Shown piece after piece: positions 10,267 through 22,482 of a DNA stretch of 64,000 nucleotides. Made by a program: the position numbers and the translations under genes. The DNA lies in NCBI GenBank assembly GCA_030077755.1, contig JAQJZZ010000019.1, forward strand, positions 508,501-572,500. Reading direction: 5' to 3'. Position 1 is the first letter of the stretch; each line of letters begins with the position of its first letter. This DNA is from Filosporella fistucella. Its lineage: Eukaryota > Ascomycota > Leotiomycetes > Helotiales. Below the pieces are notes generated by a model. That model was not told where the DNA came from. It worked only from the letters and a program-made list of their open reading frames with translations, and searched no databases.

Positions 10267-11890
10267 ATGGACATGAGTAATTCCCCGAGGTGCTATATCT
10301 CAGGGTTGATATGGAAAGTCGAGAAACATACAGTAGGCAGGGCAGGCATAGGCGTTGAGTGGCACTTATTAGCGCAACACACTAGAGTAAATTTCAAATA
10401 CAATGGTAAAAGGCCCAGTGCCAATGCAGAACAACGGAAGCAGAGTAGAGCAGATCAGATGCAGAAGTCGCCGTGGAAGCAGAAGCAGAAGCAGATGCAG
10501 AAGCATAAGCATGTGGAGATTCGCTGGTCATGCAGCAAACAGACAACAAGCAAGCAGGAGACTTGAGCCGGAACGTGTAACTAGCTGCTTACGGACAAGG
10601 TATGCAGAGGCCATGCTTGTACGGAGTACAATCCAGCACCGTACAGTACAGTACATTATTGAAGGCAACCTACCTGGCTTTCTCTTAGGCAGATTTTGCT
10701 TCCTTGGATTTGATTTTTTTTTTCTTCAACATACCTTACAGCCTAGCAATCATTTTTGCCTTGTTAGCCTTATTGGTCGATATGTGATCCATACGACAGA
10801 CTGCAAGGTATTATTCGGTTACGCCGTTGTGGCTTTGGAATTCGCTGGAATGGGGCGAAATTAGTATCTAATCTACCTAGGTAGGTAGTATACCTAGATA
10901 GGTATTTCTATTTCTCTCTACCTGCCGAATTCCTGGAATGGGCTGTTTTAGTACTATATGCTTGGTTATATGATATAAGAATTGTGTTATTATTCTTAAT
11001 TCTGGGGCAGGTGGACATGTATGTATCTTGATGCAGGCTTTTCCGGTTGTGGGTAAGATAGGTAGGCTTTGTCAGATAGATGAGTGCAGATGTACGGTCT
11101 GGTTTGGAGTGGTATTGTGGTATGGTATGTATGGTGGAGTGCAGGCAGAAGAGTACAGATTGTACTTTGTACTTTAACTACATGTGGTATTGTACTTTTG
11201 TATGGGACAATGGGGGCGAGAGACATAAGGTAAGGTAAGGTGGTGGAGGGGCGAAGAGAAGTGGAGGGGAGGGGAGGGGTGGAGGGGTCGTCGGATGAAC
11301 CTGGCCTGGCTTGGCTTGGCCTTGGGAATTGTTGACGTGCAGCAGGGCAGCATTGCGTATTATGGCTGTGGGTTTATGGGTATGATTTTATTTTATTATT
11401 TTAATTTAGTTCATATTTATTTCCTTTTTCGGAATATCTGCATCTCATCTTAGATTATTCTTTCACGTTTCGAATATTTCATTATATCCATTCTCTACAC
11501 AATTATTACAATCCCATTCTCCTTCCCCCCTCCACGACTCATTCTCCCCCTGGCTACTCTTAGCTACTCGGTCATTGCCCGCATCACAGATGCATCCTGT
11601 GATCGATCGCTCACTAGTAGATTGCCCTTCTATTGCACCCAAAATACCTAGTAACCTACCTAGGCAATGCGCACAAGCCAAGGCCAAAGCAATTGACGTT
11701 TCTTAGACGTTCGTTTGTTTGACTCTTCGCTGATGCGTCCAATGGCGGGGTCGTTTCCAGCCGAAACCCAGCAAAAAAAAATGGAGGGGCACAGGCACAT
11801 TTGACACTCACTCGCTCCAACTCTTGACGTTCTGCCAACACATCACCTCGAACCTGAAGAAGGGACTGGACACTGGACTCTTTTTTATAT
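10267..11890. other. Long intergenic region, low complexity
   Basis: No convincing coding sequence. Short repeats are present: AGAAGC units near 10460-10510, TAGGTAGG-like motifs at about 10875-10910, and a G-run cluster at 11264-11287 listed separately. The GC content and word usage swing sharply, as in fungal promoter DNA. Confidence 0.45.
11264..11287 (+). repeat. G-run cluster with quadruplex pattern
   Basis: Four runs of four G separated by 1 to 3 bases on the plus strand, in a wider purine-rich stretch (11240-11289). This satisfies the usual G-quadruplex sequence rule. It lies about 1.6 kb upstream of the KXD1 start; function unknown. Confidence 0.6.
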
Positions 11891-12635
11891 GCGTTGCAGC
11901 CTGACCACCACACAATTTTTTTATTCCTTACCTTGCCTTGCCTTACTCTACCTTTCCTTACCTTACACACTCATTCTCACACTCCGTCCTACCGACACAT
12001 CTTCAACCTCACGCATCAACACCCAAACACTCAAACATCATCCACCCACTCATCCTCATCCATTCAGATACCCGTCGCCGTCACTCATCTCACGCCTTCT
12101 CGCCTCCCCACCAAACACCCACCATGTCTCGTCGCTGCTTTTATGCCCCACCACACACACTCTCGCGCTTGCGTTTGTTCCGTATCATCATGGCGTAGTA
12201 CCACGGCTCCTACCTTACTCATACTTCCATGAAAAAATCCATACTACGAGAATTTCTCTCCCTCCCTTCTGCCTCTATCCCACCAATCCAACCCGACTTC
12301 GGCACATGCAATGGCATGACGGCTATCTCTGAGCAATAGAAACTCCCTTCCAGACCAATCCGCGCCGGGTGCGTAAGCCAGAACCCTCCAGGGATCACCC
12401 CATCGATACAAGTGTTGCAGGCTTGGGGAGGGCTCGGGACAAACGTGAGAGGGCGGGAGCGCGGATCGAAGGACGTTGGTAGGAGCAGACTAGTCTGGGA
12501 AACTCCAGACGATCAGCCTATCTTCATGCTCTCGAGCGGGGTCAGAGATACGGAAAGCAAGTCTGAGACGACGGGGTCAAGTCCATCCCCCAAGATGAGT
12601 GGAAGTTTCTCAAGCGAGGAGCCCTCCTGAACGGC
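11891..12635. other. Upstream region of KXD1
   Basis: C/T-rich DNA with CCTTAC and CCTTGC repeats (about 11930-11970). A 72-codon ATG frame (12412..12630) ends just before the TATA box, so it would lie outside the predicted transcript and is not called as a gene. Confidence 0.4.
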
Positions 12636-12644
12636 TATAAAAAG
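12636..12644 (+). promoter_or_regulatory. TATA box of KXD1
   Basis: TATAAAAAG in the context GGCTATAAAAAGGTCG. About 30 bp downstream begins a pyrimidine-rich leader, giving a predicted 5' UTR of about 200 nt before the ATG at 12884. This is the clearest core promoter in the window. Confidence 0.65.
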
Positions 12645-12883
12645 GTCGTCGAGGACCGTCGAGAGAGTTTTCCATTTCTCCTTTCTTTACATCCATTTGC
12701 AAAGTCTCAAACTTCCTCCTTCTACAAACAATTTGTCTTTCAAGCAAGACTTGACTTTACCTTAGCCTTTCACCCTTACCTTTGCTTCACTACTTTCAAC
12801 ATATCATCTTACTCCTCCTTACCATCAGCCACCTCTTCTGCAAACTCATTGTCACTTGACATTGCAAACTACAAGTTTTCATC

Positions 12884-13603
12884 ATGGCCTACCAACAAAG
12901 TTATTACCAGACCACTTCCCTCCCCATTGCTGTTCCTCACAAGCAGCAACAATACTACATTCCACAACATCATGGCTACGCAGTCTCTCCTCCCGAGGCT
13001 CCAGAGTCAGTGACTACCGGATCTAGCATGACTCCCGCCTACGGCCATTCAGCCTACTCTGCAACTTCAAGCAGTTACGCTGGAAGCGCAAGCGGAGAGG
13101 ATTACAGCACATCTTCCGCCAACGGCGTAGATATGCAAGAATACATGCAAGATCGCTTCAGCGGCGCATTTGATCCTCTTCCTCTCGATCGCACATTGGC
13201 TGTTCAGGCGCAAACGTAAGTTGAACAAACCCCTTATTCTCTCGCTTACCGGTAACTGACAACCGAGCAGCTCAGGATTGATGAACGCAAAGCACCGCGA
13301 GCTCCTCGAGCTGCAACAATTGGCTCAACAGCGTCTCGCGAGATCGAGAGCTAGATTGGCAGAGGGCTATCAGGATGCGAAGGAAGTGAAGAGGGATTTG
13401 GAGTGGACTCAGAAACGTGTTTCGTAAGTACCTGCTTTTCATCCCTGTTCAAAATCCCAAGCCACAGATCTCAGAATCTCGTTCCTGCATTTTCATAAAC
13501 ATGGGACTTACAAGAATCCAGATCAATGAAAACCAAAGCCTCCCGCAAACACCCAAAAGAATACAAGCAAGCCCGCGCTCGCTACCCATCACCAGAATAC
13601 TAA
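12884..13603 (+). CDS. KXD1: KxDL-motif protein Kxd1 (BLOC-1/BORC-type subunit)
   Basis: Small coiled-coil subunit of the lysosome/endosome-related BLOC-1-type complexes. Three exons, 12884..13215, 13271..13423 and 13522..13603, give 188 residues. Residues 1-95 are Gln/Tyr/Ser-rich and disordered. From LDRTLAVQAQTSGLMNAKHR the sequence is helical: RELLELQQLAQQRLARSR, AKEVKRDLEWTQKRVSS, ending with KYARARYPSP-like basic residues (KQARARYPSPEY). The KRDL tetrapeptide is the KxDL signature. Fungal Kxd1 proteins share the layout of a Ser-rich head and a C-terminal KxDL domain, and splice phases agree at both junctions. A TATA box and a 200-nt leader precede it. Confidence 0.8.
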
Positions 13604-14274
13604 ACCCCCTTCAAAAGCCTTTCCTTACAATTTCCAAATTTCCTACCCTGATGGAATTTCCCTACTATTTCCTAAAGTGTACTGTACATACAAACTGTAC
13701 CCTCAACCCGACAGCGTGGTCAACCTTCGCGGCTAATACCCGCGAGCTGCACGCAAGAACCCCACACTGCTGCTTTACAGCGCGTCTACGAGCGTTGAGC
13801 ATCTCTCTCGCAAGCGTCTAATTGGTTCGTCTTCGTGGCCGGCATGCTTGCACACGCAGCAAGCACGGTTCCACGGCTGGAAGCGCCAGGGCTGTCTGCT
13901 GCAGATCGATCGGTAGCTCCCGGGAGTGGGTGTCTCTGATGTGCATACTGCTTGGTGCGGTGGTGGCTGGGCTGCATGCGGTTTCTAGGAGTGAGCTGCT
14001 GACGGCTGGCTAAGCGGTAGCGGGTTCCTGTTTTTGAGGAGAGGGGGGAGGTATTACTTGATTTGGCGTTTTAAGGCTGTTTTGGGCAATGGGGGTTTCC
14101 TGGGCGGGTTTAGCGTGTGTTTGCGTGTGCTCTTTGAGTGGAGAATTTCGTGTACATTTGGTTTTCGGTTTCTTGCTTGCTGGTGGGGTGTGTGGGTGGG
14201 GATTTAACGGCTGTGAAGGTAGCTAGCTAGTGGACTGATGAATTTAGAAATTGAATCCGGGTGGGTCTTTGGCG

Positions 14275-14298
14275 GAGTGAGTGAGTGAGTGAGTGAGA
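14275..14298. repeat. (GAGT)n microsatellite
   Basis: About six tandem GAGT units followed by a GA-rich tract. Confidence 0.8.
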
Positions 14299-14331
14299 GA
14301 GGGAAAGAGAGAGTAGTAGGTAAGTGCCCTT

Positions 14332-14355
14332 GGTAGGTAGGTAGGTAGGTAGGTA
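14332..14355. repeat. (GGTA)n microsatellite
   Basis: About six tandem GGTA units. The same tetramer recurs near 10880 and 11225, so it is common in the intergenic DNA here. Confidence 0.8.
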
Positions 14356-14800
14356 AGTGACTAGGGCTATTCAGACGTGTGAAAGGGACGTGAATTACCC
14401 ATTCAAGTAGTAAGAAGGAGAAGTATGCCTTCTTTTAGTCTAGCCTCTCTTCCTTTTCCTTCTCTCCTTCCCTTTATTTCCCTCTCCCACTTTCTCCCTT
14501 TTCCGTCCGTGACACCCGTAACGTAAATCTATACCCTTACCTAGATAGTGGGATCCAGCCCCGGTGTCAAGTTAGACCAAATTTACCCCGGGGTTGAAAA
14601 CGTGATGTGATAGATATCCTGCTCTAGCTGGGGGAATAAGAGGATCCCGTGATTTTCTACTTTGTATAGATAAAGTGTGGAGAGTGGTGTAGAGGGTAAG
14701 ATGTGCAGTGTACTTAGGTAACGTGCTGTGGAGGGGAGTTGTGGAGTGGAGGGGCTAGACTCTAGGTGAGATGTGGTTGGACTGGAGAGGTGGGTATAGA

Positions 14801-14918
<118 letters not shown>

Positions 14919-15531
14919 AACAAGGTACTTTGCTAAAGCCTTCCACTCCGGGTCTAGGCGGTGCTCTATAGTATTCAAGCACCTCCTTTCCGATTGGCAA
15001 TTCTTACTAATACGACAAGTGGTCTCCGTCTAGGACATGAAATCTTAAAGTTGTTACTTAAATATATCTGTAGCAGCTTCTCTGCCTCCACGGCAGTGGC
15101 CCCCGGAGGGCCAGCGGAGCGTCATTGGTGAAGCTTGAGCACTGCGCAAGCAACGGGGCACTTCCATGTGTGAGATGAAGGAGATGGTGGGTGAAGGCGA
15201 AGAAGTAGAAGGATCGCGGGGTGTCTATACCAAACACATCAAATAGAGGGCAGAAAAATATAGATAGACATAACACAATAACAGCACAATATCAGGATTG
15301 GTATGATGGTCATGTTTGTAAGACTTTTAGATTCCGTCCGCTATGCTCAGAGACATAAATGGAAAAAGGCGGAGCGCGATCAAGCCACCCCAATGCTGAC
15401 AGCACAAAGGCTTTCCCCTAACAACTGTAAAGAATGAAACAGCTATTCGGTATCTTTCCTTCATCATGCGCCACCAGTTTACCTTCACCAGTTCAGCCAG
15501 CTGCAGAATAACATGTTTGTCATGACGAAAT

Positions 15532-16643
15532 TTACCATTGCTCAGTTGTCTTCGACTCGCCCCACTCGGTGGAAGCGCCTGCTGGTGCAGCTCCCCACTC
15601 CTCAGTTCCGGTTGCCTCCCAGCTTGCTCCTCCTGCGGCAGGGGTTGCGGATGTAGTAGCTCCTGCGAAGGCGGTGGCAGAAGTGCCAGAGACCTGGGAC
15701 ATGTTAACGATGATCTTGATGAAAAGATTGTATGATTTCTTACCTCCCAATCAGCAGCTCCACTAGCGAAACCAGACTCAACGGCAGCTGGGCCAAGCTC
15801 ATCAGCACCCTTAGCCTCCTCGATAGCCTCCTTGTTCTCCTCAGCTTCTGGGTCACGGTAGAAGTACAAATCAACCATGACATCCCACTCAGTCTCACGA
15901 GTAGCGATGGAGCCACGAAGACGAAGAACCTCACGAGCCAACATCCACCAGATCAAACCGATAGCATGACGACCCTTGTTGTTGGTTGGAATAGCAACAT
16001 CAACAAACTCAGTTGGGGAATCGGTATCGCAAAGAGCGATGACTGGGATGTTGACATAGGAAGCCTCCTTGATAGCTTGAGCATCAGTGCGAGGGTCGGT
16101 GACAATGATGAGGCGGGGTTCCTTGAAGGAGCGGGTGATGTAATTTGTGAAGTTACCAGGAGTGAAACGACCTGCGATGGCGACGGCACCGGTGTGGGCG
16201 GCGAACTTCAAGACAGCACGTTGACCGTATGGGCGAGCGGAGATGACACAGATATCGGCTGGGTTGTCGACAGCTGCGATGATACGGGCAGCGAGGACGA
16301 TCTTCTCCCTGCGCAAAAATTGTTAGAGTTGAACTTTGCGACTCGATCTCCCAAAGGTTCAGAATTTCGCATACCAGGTCTTGCCAATGTTGATAACGTT
16401 GATTCCGTCAGGGCGAGTCTTCCACAGATATGGCTCCCTAGGTAGAGTCAGTATATGATTCTAAAGCGCGCTGCTGTGCAGTTTGAAATTTGACAGTCGC
16501 CTTGAATAGGAAATGCTTTAAAAATCCAATACGTACATGTGGACCTGGAGATTCTTGCTGCCGAGGTGACATTGGGCTGCAAGAAGGTTCTCAATATCTT
16601 GAGAAGTGGCGTTGAAGATTGGGGGGAGGTTGGAAGGCGCCAT
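15532..16643 (-). CDS. RPS0: 40S ribosomal protein S0 (uS2)
   Basis: Small-subunit ribosomal protein needed for 40S maturation. Four exons on the minus strand: 16643..16537, 16437..16375, 16308..15744 and 15693..15532, total 298 residues. It starts [20 protein letters not shown], continues through [57 protein letters not shown] and [20 protein letters not shown], all typical of eukaryotic uS2. The C-terminal tail carries EW-containing acidic repeats ([19 protein letters not shown]). Early introns in a ribosomal protein gene are usual for filamentous fungi. Divergent from the mitochondrial uS15 gene with 263 bp between start codons. A long minus frame across 15327..16316 is read-through of the last intron. 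Confidence 0.95.
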
Positions 16644-16906
16644 CTTGAATTGTGGTTGTCGAGATGAGGTTGTTGAAGATGGAAATCAGCTTGAATTCGT
16701 GAGTATCATTTGTGCGCGGGAACTTTTTGCGATATCTTAAGCGAGTCTAGCCTTTGGGAAATAGTGCGCTAGCCCAGTTGAAGTTGGAGCCTCAATTATG
16801 CCTCCATATTAAGGCAACAATCGGCAAAAAGATATTGAGGTTCCGGATCATTTGGAGCAAAATTCATAGTTGATTGAAGGCAAGGAGGAGTTCAACCAGG
16901 TACAAA

Positions 16907-17914
16907 ATGCCCCCACGAATACCTGTCCCATCACGCTTTGGTGTATCGAGTCGTAAGCCATCTCTCGAGGCAATTCGCCCTACTACTAACCAATTTCAAG
17001 TGTGCTTCCGGCCAGCTCCATGTTCATCAAATATTCACCTCCCCATAACTTCAACAGCCAATGTGGTTACCCTAGCACAAAGGAGGAAACATAAGGATCC
17101 ATATGCTTTAGCCCAAGCAAAGCAAAGAAAAGATGCAAATCTTTCTCGACGAGCAGAACTTCAGGAGCAGAGAGCAGCTGCGCTAGGAGATCCAGTTCGT
17201 GGTATTACAACACCATTTCTCGAATCGTTCGACAATGTTGGAGGTTCAAATGTCATCTACGAAGTAAAGTCTGCTGGAGGGGCCTCAGGAACTCAAATAA
17301 AAAGCGGCGATGATATTCTACTGAACCATTTCCTCAAACCTTCGGAACTCGAAGCATCAATCAAGCATTCAGAGGCATTGACTGTACCAGTCGCGGCAAC
17401 GATTAGAGATTTCGCAGATCCCCAAGTGGAAGCTGCAGAAAAAGCGAAACATGAGTTAGATCATGCAAATGCTACTGCTGCTTTGGCTAGGATCGTGAGT
17501 CTCGGAAATGGAAGTCAGAAGGACAAGACGAGGGCAAACATCATCCGATGTATAGAGACATTCGGAAGGCACAATACAGATGGTACTTTAAGATCAAGAG
17601 CACCCACAAATCCAGATGTCTCAGGTGCGAACCAAATGCCGGAGAAGACACCAAGAGCTGGGCCAGATACTGGAAGTTCCGAAGTACAGGTTGCGATTTT
17701 GACGGCGAAGATTCGTGTTCTTGCAAACCAACTAGAGGCTAAGGGCGGCAAGAAGGATAAGATTAACAAGAGGAATTTGAGAGTCATGGTTCATAAGAGA
17801 CAGAAGTTATTGAGCTATCTTCGGAAGAAGGAACGTGGTGGTGATAGGTGGGAACATTTGATCAGTACTTTGGGGTTGACTGAGGGAACTTGGAAGGGAG
17901 AAATCAGCTTGTAG
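16907..17914 (+). CDS. MRPS28: Mitochondrial ribosomal protein uS15m
   Basis: Component of the mitochondrial small ribosomal subunit. Single exon; the frame extends upstream without an ATG, so MPPRIPVPSRFGVSSRKPS at 16907 is the start. This N-terminus is basic and lacks acidic residues, as expected for a mitochondrial presequence. The C-terminal 90 residues are the S15 domain: TGSSEVQVAILTAKIRVLA, INKRNLRVMVHKRQKLLSY and LRKKERGGDRW. The 335-residue length with a long N-terminal half fits the yeast Mrps28 type of family. No other domain is seen in the middle region (residues 60-240), which is helical and charged. Confidence 0.9.
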   Translation: MPPRIPVPSRFGVSSRKPSLEAIRPTTNQFQVCFRPAPCSSNIHLPITSTANVVTLAQRRKHKDPYALAQAKQRKDANLSRRAELQEQRAAALGDPVRGITTPFLESFDNVGGSNVIYEVKSAGGASGTQIKSGDDILLNHFLKPSELEASIKHSEALTVPVAATIRDFADPQVEAAEKAKHELDHANATAALARIVSLGNGSQKDKTRANIIRCIETFGRHNTDGTLRSRAPTNPDVSGANQMPEKTPRAGPDTGSSEVQVAILTAKIRVLANQLEAKGGKKDKINKRNLRVMVHKRQKLLSYLRKKERGGDRWEHLISTLGLTEGTWKGEISL

Positions 17915-18248
17915 ATTATGTATCAAATACCACCAGCGAATGAATGTACAATACAGTTAGACTACAGTGTTGAGCTTGTAGTCTCAAGACTTGGCGACAG
18001 TGCATGATTGCGTGCGGGAATATTTTCCTAATTATAACCTCTTCATGGTGAAGAAACAACATCAATCAAGCATTCTGATTCTCTTCGATGTTTGATTTCA
18101 AACCAGAAGTGTGGCGCGAAGACATAAGAGCGAGCGAGTTGTAAATGCATTCCTTGATCTCCCAGCGCCATACCACCTAATAACTACAAACCACTAACAG
18201 CATGATGCTGAATGGAACAAACGAAGCACCGCAACTCATGCTGATCAC
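17915..18248. other. Convergent intergenic gap
   Basis: Space between the 3' ends of the uS15m gene and VMA6. Nothing recognised. Confidence 0.4.
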
Positions 18249-19589
18249 CTAGAATACACTGATATAATTACCAATCCTCTCCTTCTGGTTTTGTGCTATG
18301 CACTCCGCAATCCAAGTAATGTTCCGGATTTCCTGAAATTGTCAGCATCACTCCGAATGCAATCAAAAGTAACATACCTGTTCCCTCAACTTAACCCAAG
18401 CATAGACAATAGCGTGTGAGAATTGCCTGGTGAATGCACCCTTCGAGATCTCCATTTCTTTCTGATAGAACATATCTTCCAAGCTCTTTCCATCAGAACC
18501 TGCTCCACCACTCATATTACCAGCACCGGTACTACTTTGACCAAGTCCAGTAGCTTCGAAATATGACTTGTAGTCACCAACTCCATCAACTGCTAACCTT
18601 ACACCCTCGATATCATCTGCTCTCGACAACATGAATGATCCTTCTGGGTACAATCGGCCGAAAGATGGATATAACTTCTTGCGATCAGCTTTTGATAGTT
18701 CCGTGCCGAAGGAATTTAGGGTGATATTGATGGCTCGTCTATCTGCTTCAAATTCTAGAATCTCCGTCATGACCTCAGATGTTGGTGAACCCGCCATCTC
18801 AGAGTCCGTATTGACAAAGTTGTGGAAGTCCTCAAGATAATTCTTGTATAGTGTGTTGCGGACAATCTCAATATTCAACTCATCCAAATCTTGATGACTC
18901 AAGCTTCCCTTGAAGTATGGTGCAAGTGGCGTTTCGATCAGAACGCTGTTGTACAGTTCCTCGATATTGGTAGCTACGCAAAGAACTGGCATCGTCTCGA
19001 ACCAGCCAAGAGGATGGCAACGCTCTAAGAGCTCTCGAGTATCCCTTTCGTGTAGAGTCCCAGTGATGAGCAGAGCTACATTGTCGATCATGTATCCGTA
19101 GGTCAAATAGTCCATGAACTTTGCAAGAGACCCAACCGCGTTCGCTCGTACATATCGAAACTCGGATATCAATTTGTCTGTGGTGCTAGCTGCAAGAGTC
19201 GAAGTAGAGGGATTGGGTGGTAATGAGGATAGGTTGGGGTAAAAGGGAGTCAACTGTAACTTCAAGTCTAAACGCTGTCAGTCGTGACCGGCATGAACTC
19301 AGCGGGTTCCTGACCATCGATTGTATCACATTGCTATGAGCAAGTTAGCGTATATTCTTTCTTAACTCTAAAAATCAATCATGTTTTCTACTCCAGAACT
19401 ATAAGCTAATAGATATCTCAAAGATAGCTGCTAGATTCTGGAGCTGTCCACCAGTTTGATGAAGGAGAGAGCGACTTCTCGACTTACAGTTAGATTGTTG
19501 TAGCCCGAACCAGTCAACAAGTTATTCCGATAACCTCGAACAATGCCTTCAATGTAGCCATTGTTAACGTTGAAGAAAAGTCCCTCCAT
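18249..19589 (-). CDS. VMA6: V-type ATPase subunit d (Vma6)
   Basis: Subunit linking the stalk to the proton-pumping ring of the vacuolar ATPase. Four exons on the minus strand: 19589..19488, 19333..19315, 19267..18378 and 18332..18249, total 364 residues, near the family's size. The start [20 protein letters not shown] and the segments [54 protein letters not shown] and HPLGWFE are classic subunit d. The C-terminus is restored only by the last exon ([20 protein letters not shown]...YISVF). Exon 2 is just 19 nt and encodes QCDTID, yet splices in phase on both sides. Divergent from NOP58 with 222 bp between start codons. Confidence 0.95.
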
Positions 19590-19811
19590 CGTGTGAGTTG
19601 TCGTCGACGATGTTTGTCGCAGAAGGCAGAGCTACCTATCTACCTACGTATCTGAGGTGTGTAGGCACTCTAACCCAATTGGGAATAGTATGTGGGTGCG
19701 CAGCAAAAATGTATTTTGCAAACCGAACCGAAAAAAATTCCAAAGCTCTACTCCAGTCTGAAATTCCCCCACGACACAGATATTGCAGAACAACAAACTC
19801 GTTCAGGCAAA

Positions 19812-21897
19812 ATGGGTCTTTTTGTTTTGACCGAAACCTCTGCAGGGTTTGCTCTGTTCAAGGCGAAGGATAAGAAAATATTGAAGAAAGATGAAGGAAC
19901 CGCAGAGTCTCTGAGTGCAGAAGCCGTGAACGAACTGTAAGAAGTCCAATTGAGATCAACTCAATGCGCTGCGAATTTTCGTGCAACGAGCTAATACTGG
20001 TATGCAATACAGCTTAAAGCTTAAAAAGTTTCAAAAGTTCGATAGCGCAGCAACTGCTCTCGAGGAAGTCGCTGCCTTGGTGGAGGGGAAAGTGAGCCCG
20101 ATGCTGGCACAGCTTCTCGATACACTCAAAGATGAAAAGAAAGCTTCACTCGCAGTTGCAGACCCGAAACTGGGACAGGCAATCAACAAATTACCAGGAC
20201 TGACTCTCTCTCCAATCTCCGACTCGACTACCAATGACATCTATCGCGCGATTCGAGACCACCTTCCGTCCCTCATCCCGGGCTTGGAACAACAATCAAT
20301 CAGCACCATGGCCCTGGGATTGTCACATTCATTATCTCGTCATAAGCTCAAATTCTCGCCTGACAAGGTTGATACCATGATCGTTCAAGCAATTGCGCTA
20401 CTCGACGATTTAGATAAAGAGCTCAATACATACGCCATGCGAGTCAAGGAATGGTACGGATGGCATTTCCCTGAGATGGGCAAGATTGTGAACGACAACC
20501 TGGCCTACGCTCGTGTCATCTTGAAGGTTGGAATGCGCACAAATACATCCAACACGGATTTGACAGACATTCTCCCAGAGGAGATTGAGACCGCTATCAA
20601 GGCGGCTGCTGAAGTTAGTATGGGTACTGAAATCACCGAGGAAGATTTGGACAACATCCAACTCTTGGCCGAACAGGTTGTTGGCTTCACCGAATATCGC
20701 CAACAGCTTTCACTTTACTTGACAGCACGAATGGCTGCCATTGCACCTAATTTGACCGAGTTGGTTGGTGAATTGGTTGGAGCTAGATTGATCGCTCATT
20801 CTGGATCATTGATGAACCTTGCCAAGAGTCCTGCCAGTACTATTCAAATTCTCGGTGCCGAGAAGGCATTGTTCCGAGCTTTGAAGACTAAGCACGATAC
20901 ACCCAAATATGGTCTCATTTATCACGCTTCCCTGGTTGGACAAGCCACAGGAAAGAATAAGGGAAAGATCGCCCGTATGTTGGCAGCAAAGGCAGCAATT
21001 GGTCTTCGTGTAGATGCATTGTCAGAGTGGAGCGCACAAGGTGAAGGCAGAGGTGACGATGTGGATGAAGAGGAGAGATCTGCATTGGGTGTTACATCAA
21101 GAGCTAAGATCGAGCGTCATCTTCGACTTCTGGAAGGAAAGCCAATTCTACCCCGAGGTGTCGCTGTTGGACCAAATGGACAGGCTGTCAATACCCCCGG
21201 CAAATGGGAGGTCAAGGAAGCACGAAAATACAACCCTGACGCCGACGGGCTTGCTGGTGATGAACCAGCTGCTATTGCTCCTGTGTCTGAAAAGAAGTCG
21301 AAGAAAGACAAGAAAGAGAAAAAAGAAAAGAAATCCAAGGTTGAGGAGGTCAAGAAGCCTTTGATTGAAGAGGTCGCCGAGGATTCCGATTCCGACGAGG
21401 AAATGGCCGATGTTAGTGCTGGACTCGGACTTGCACCACCAGACTTCACTGGCACGAAAGCAAAGCCAGTTGCTGGAAAGAAGGAAGACTCTGATTCGGA
21501 GGACTCCGATGAGGAAGAGGACGAAGAAGAGAAGAACCAGGAATCATCTATTACCGGCAATACCATTGCTGCAAAGAAGGCCCGAAAAGCTGAACGTCAT
21601 GCGCGCAAACTTGCAAAGGCTGAGAAAAAGGCTGCTAAGAAGGCAAAGAAAGCTGCTAAAGAGACAGCTTCAACATCTGTTCCTGTAGCTTCTTCCCCTG
21701 TTCCAGCCGAGGACCCAGATGTGAAACTTGCTGAAGCAGCTGGTCTCAGTCTCAAGAAGTATAAGAAGAAGGTTGCAAAGGGTGAAATCAAGGTCGTTGC
21801 CAATGGAACACCAGAGAAGAGCAGCAAGAAGCGGAAAGCAGACGAGGAAGATGTTGAGAAGTCGGAGAAGAAGAAAAAGAAGAAGAGCAAGAACTGA
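19812..21897 (+). CDS. NOP58: Box C/D snoRNP core protein Nop58
   Basis: Core protein of box C/D small nucleolar ribonucleoproteins, which direct rRNA 2'-O-methylation and processing in the nucleolus. Exons 19812..19936 and 20013..21897, 669 residues. The N-terminus ([20 protein letters not shown]) is the NOP5 N-domain; the intron joins [15 protein letters not shown]. The NOSIC/Nop core follows ([70 protein letters not shown]). From about residue 430 the tail is made of Lys-rich (KKE/D) and acidic blocks, somewhat longer than in yeast. It shares a short divergent promoter with VMA6. Confidence 0.96.
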
Positions 21898-22482
21898 TCG
21901 TCTAACGACTCTCATTTCTGTACCATAATGCTTTTCATTGTTGCACGGCGTGTGGATGTTCATAATGGCGTTGGGGTGGATAGCTTCCAAGTCTTGTTTG
22001 GGTACTTGTTCAGACTCTTTGCATAGGTGTTGTGCTATCGGGTTGGCATAAAAATCGCAATACCACCTTTCATCCTTCAACTTTTGTTTCTGTGACTGAA
22101 TGTGATTGTCTTACCAACATTTAAAACATTCACCGTGAAGTGAGAGTGGTAATCGTGCAACCAGTTGCATGATCAAACATAGTTCACTTCCTGCTTTGTA
22201 GTGATTGCTCTGCAGCTGAGCGTCGGTTGTAGTTCCTACATTATCAGGGTGGAGCATGAATATGCCATATGTGTATGTTCCTACAAAAAACGCTAAAGAC
22301 GCTAACACCTAGACTGAAATTTCTGGTCCGAGTCCTGCTCGCCTATCACAACTTCAAGCTTCGCTTATTCGGAATGGATATTCAATCTTCCCGTAGCTCA
22401 TGTTTTCATAAAGTTTGTTAGATTAGACTATCCACGACCATCATACGCCACAGCTCCATGACCAAATGACTGCTCTGCCTGG
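21898..22482. other. Convergent intergenic gap
   Basis: Between the NOP58 3' end and the end of the next minus-strand gene. No gene or RNA signal seen. Confidence 0.4.

Noticed and set aside
12412..12630. 72-codon ATG frame upstream of KXD1
   Set aside because: Ends before the TATA box, so it lies outside the predicted KXD1 transcript; no family.
15327..16316. Single 329-codon minus frame over RPS0
   Set aside because: Read-through of the last RPS0 intron; the real tail is the exon at 15532..15693.
21117..21890. Ser- and Phe-rich minus frames opposite NOP58
   Set aside because: Shadows of the Lys/Glu-rich Nop58 tail on the other strand.
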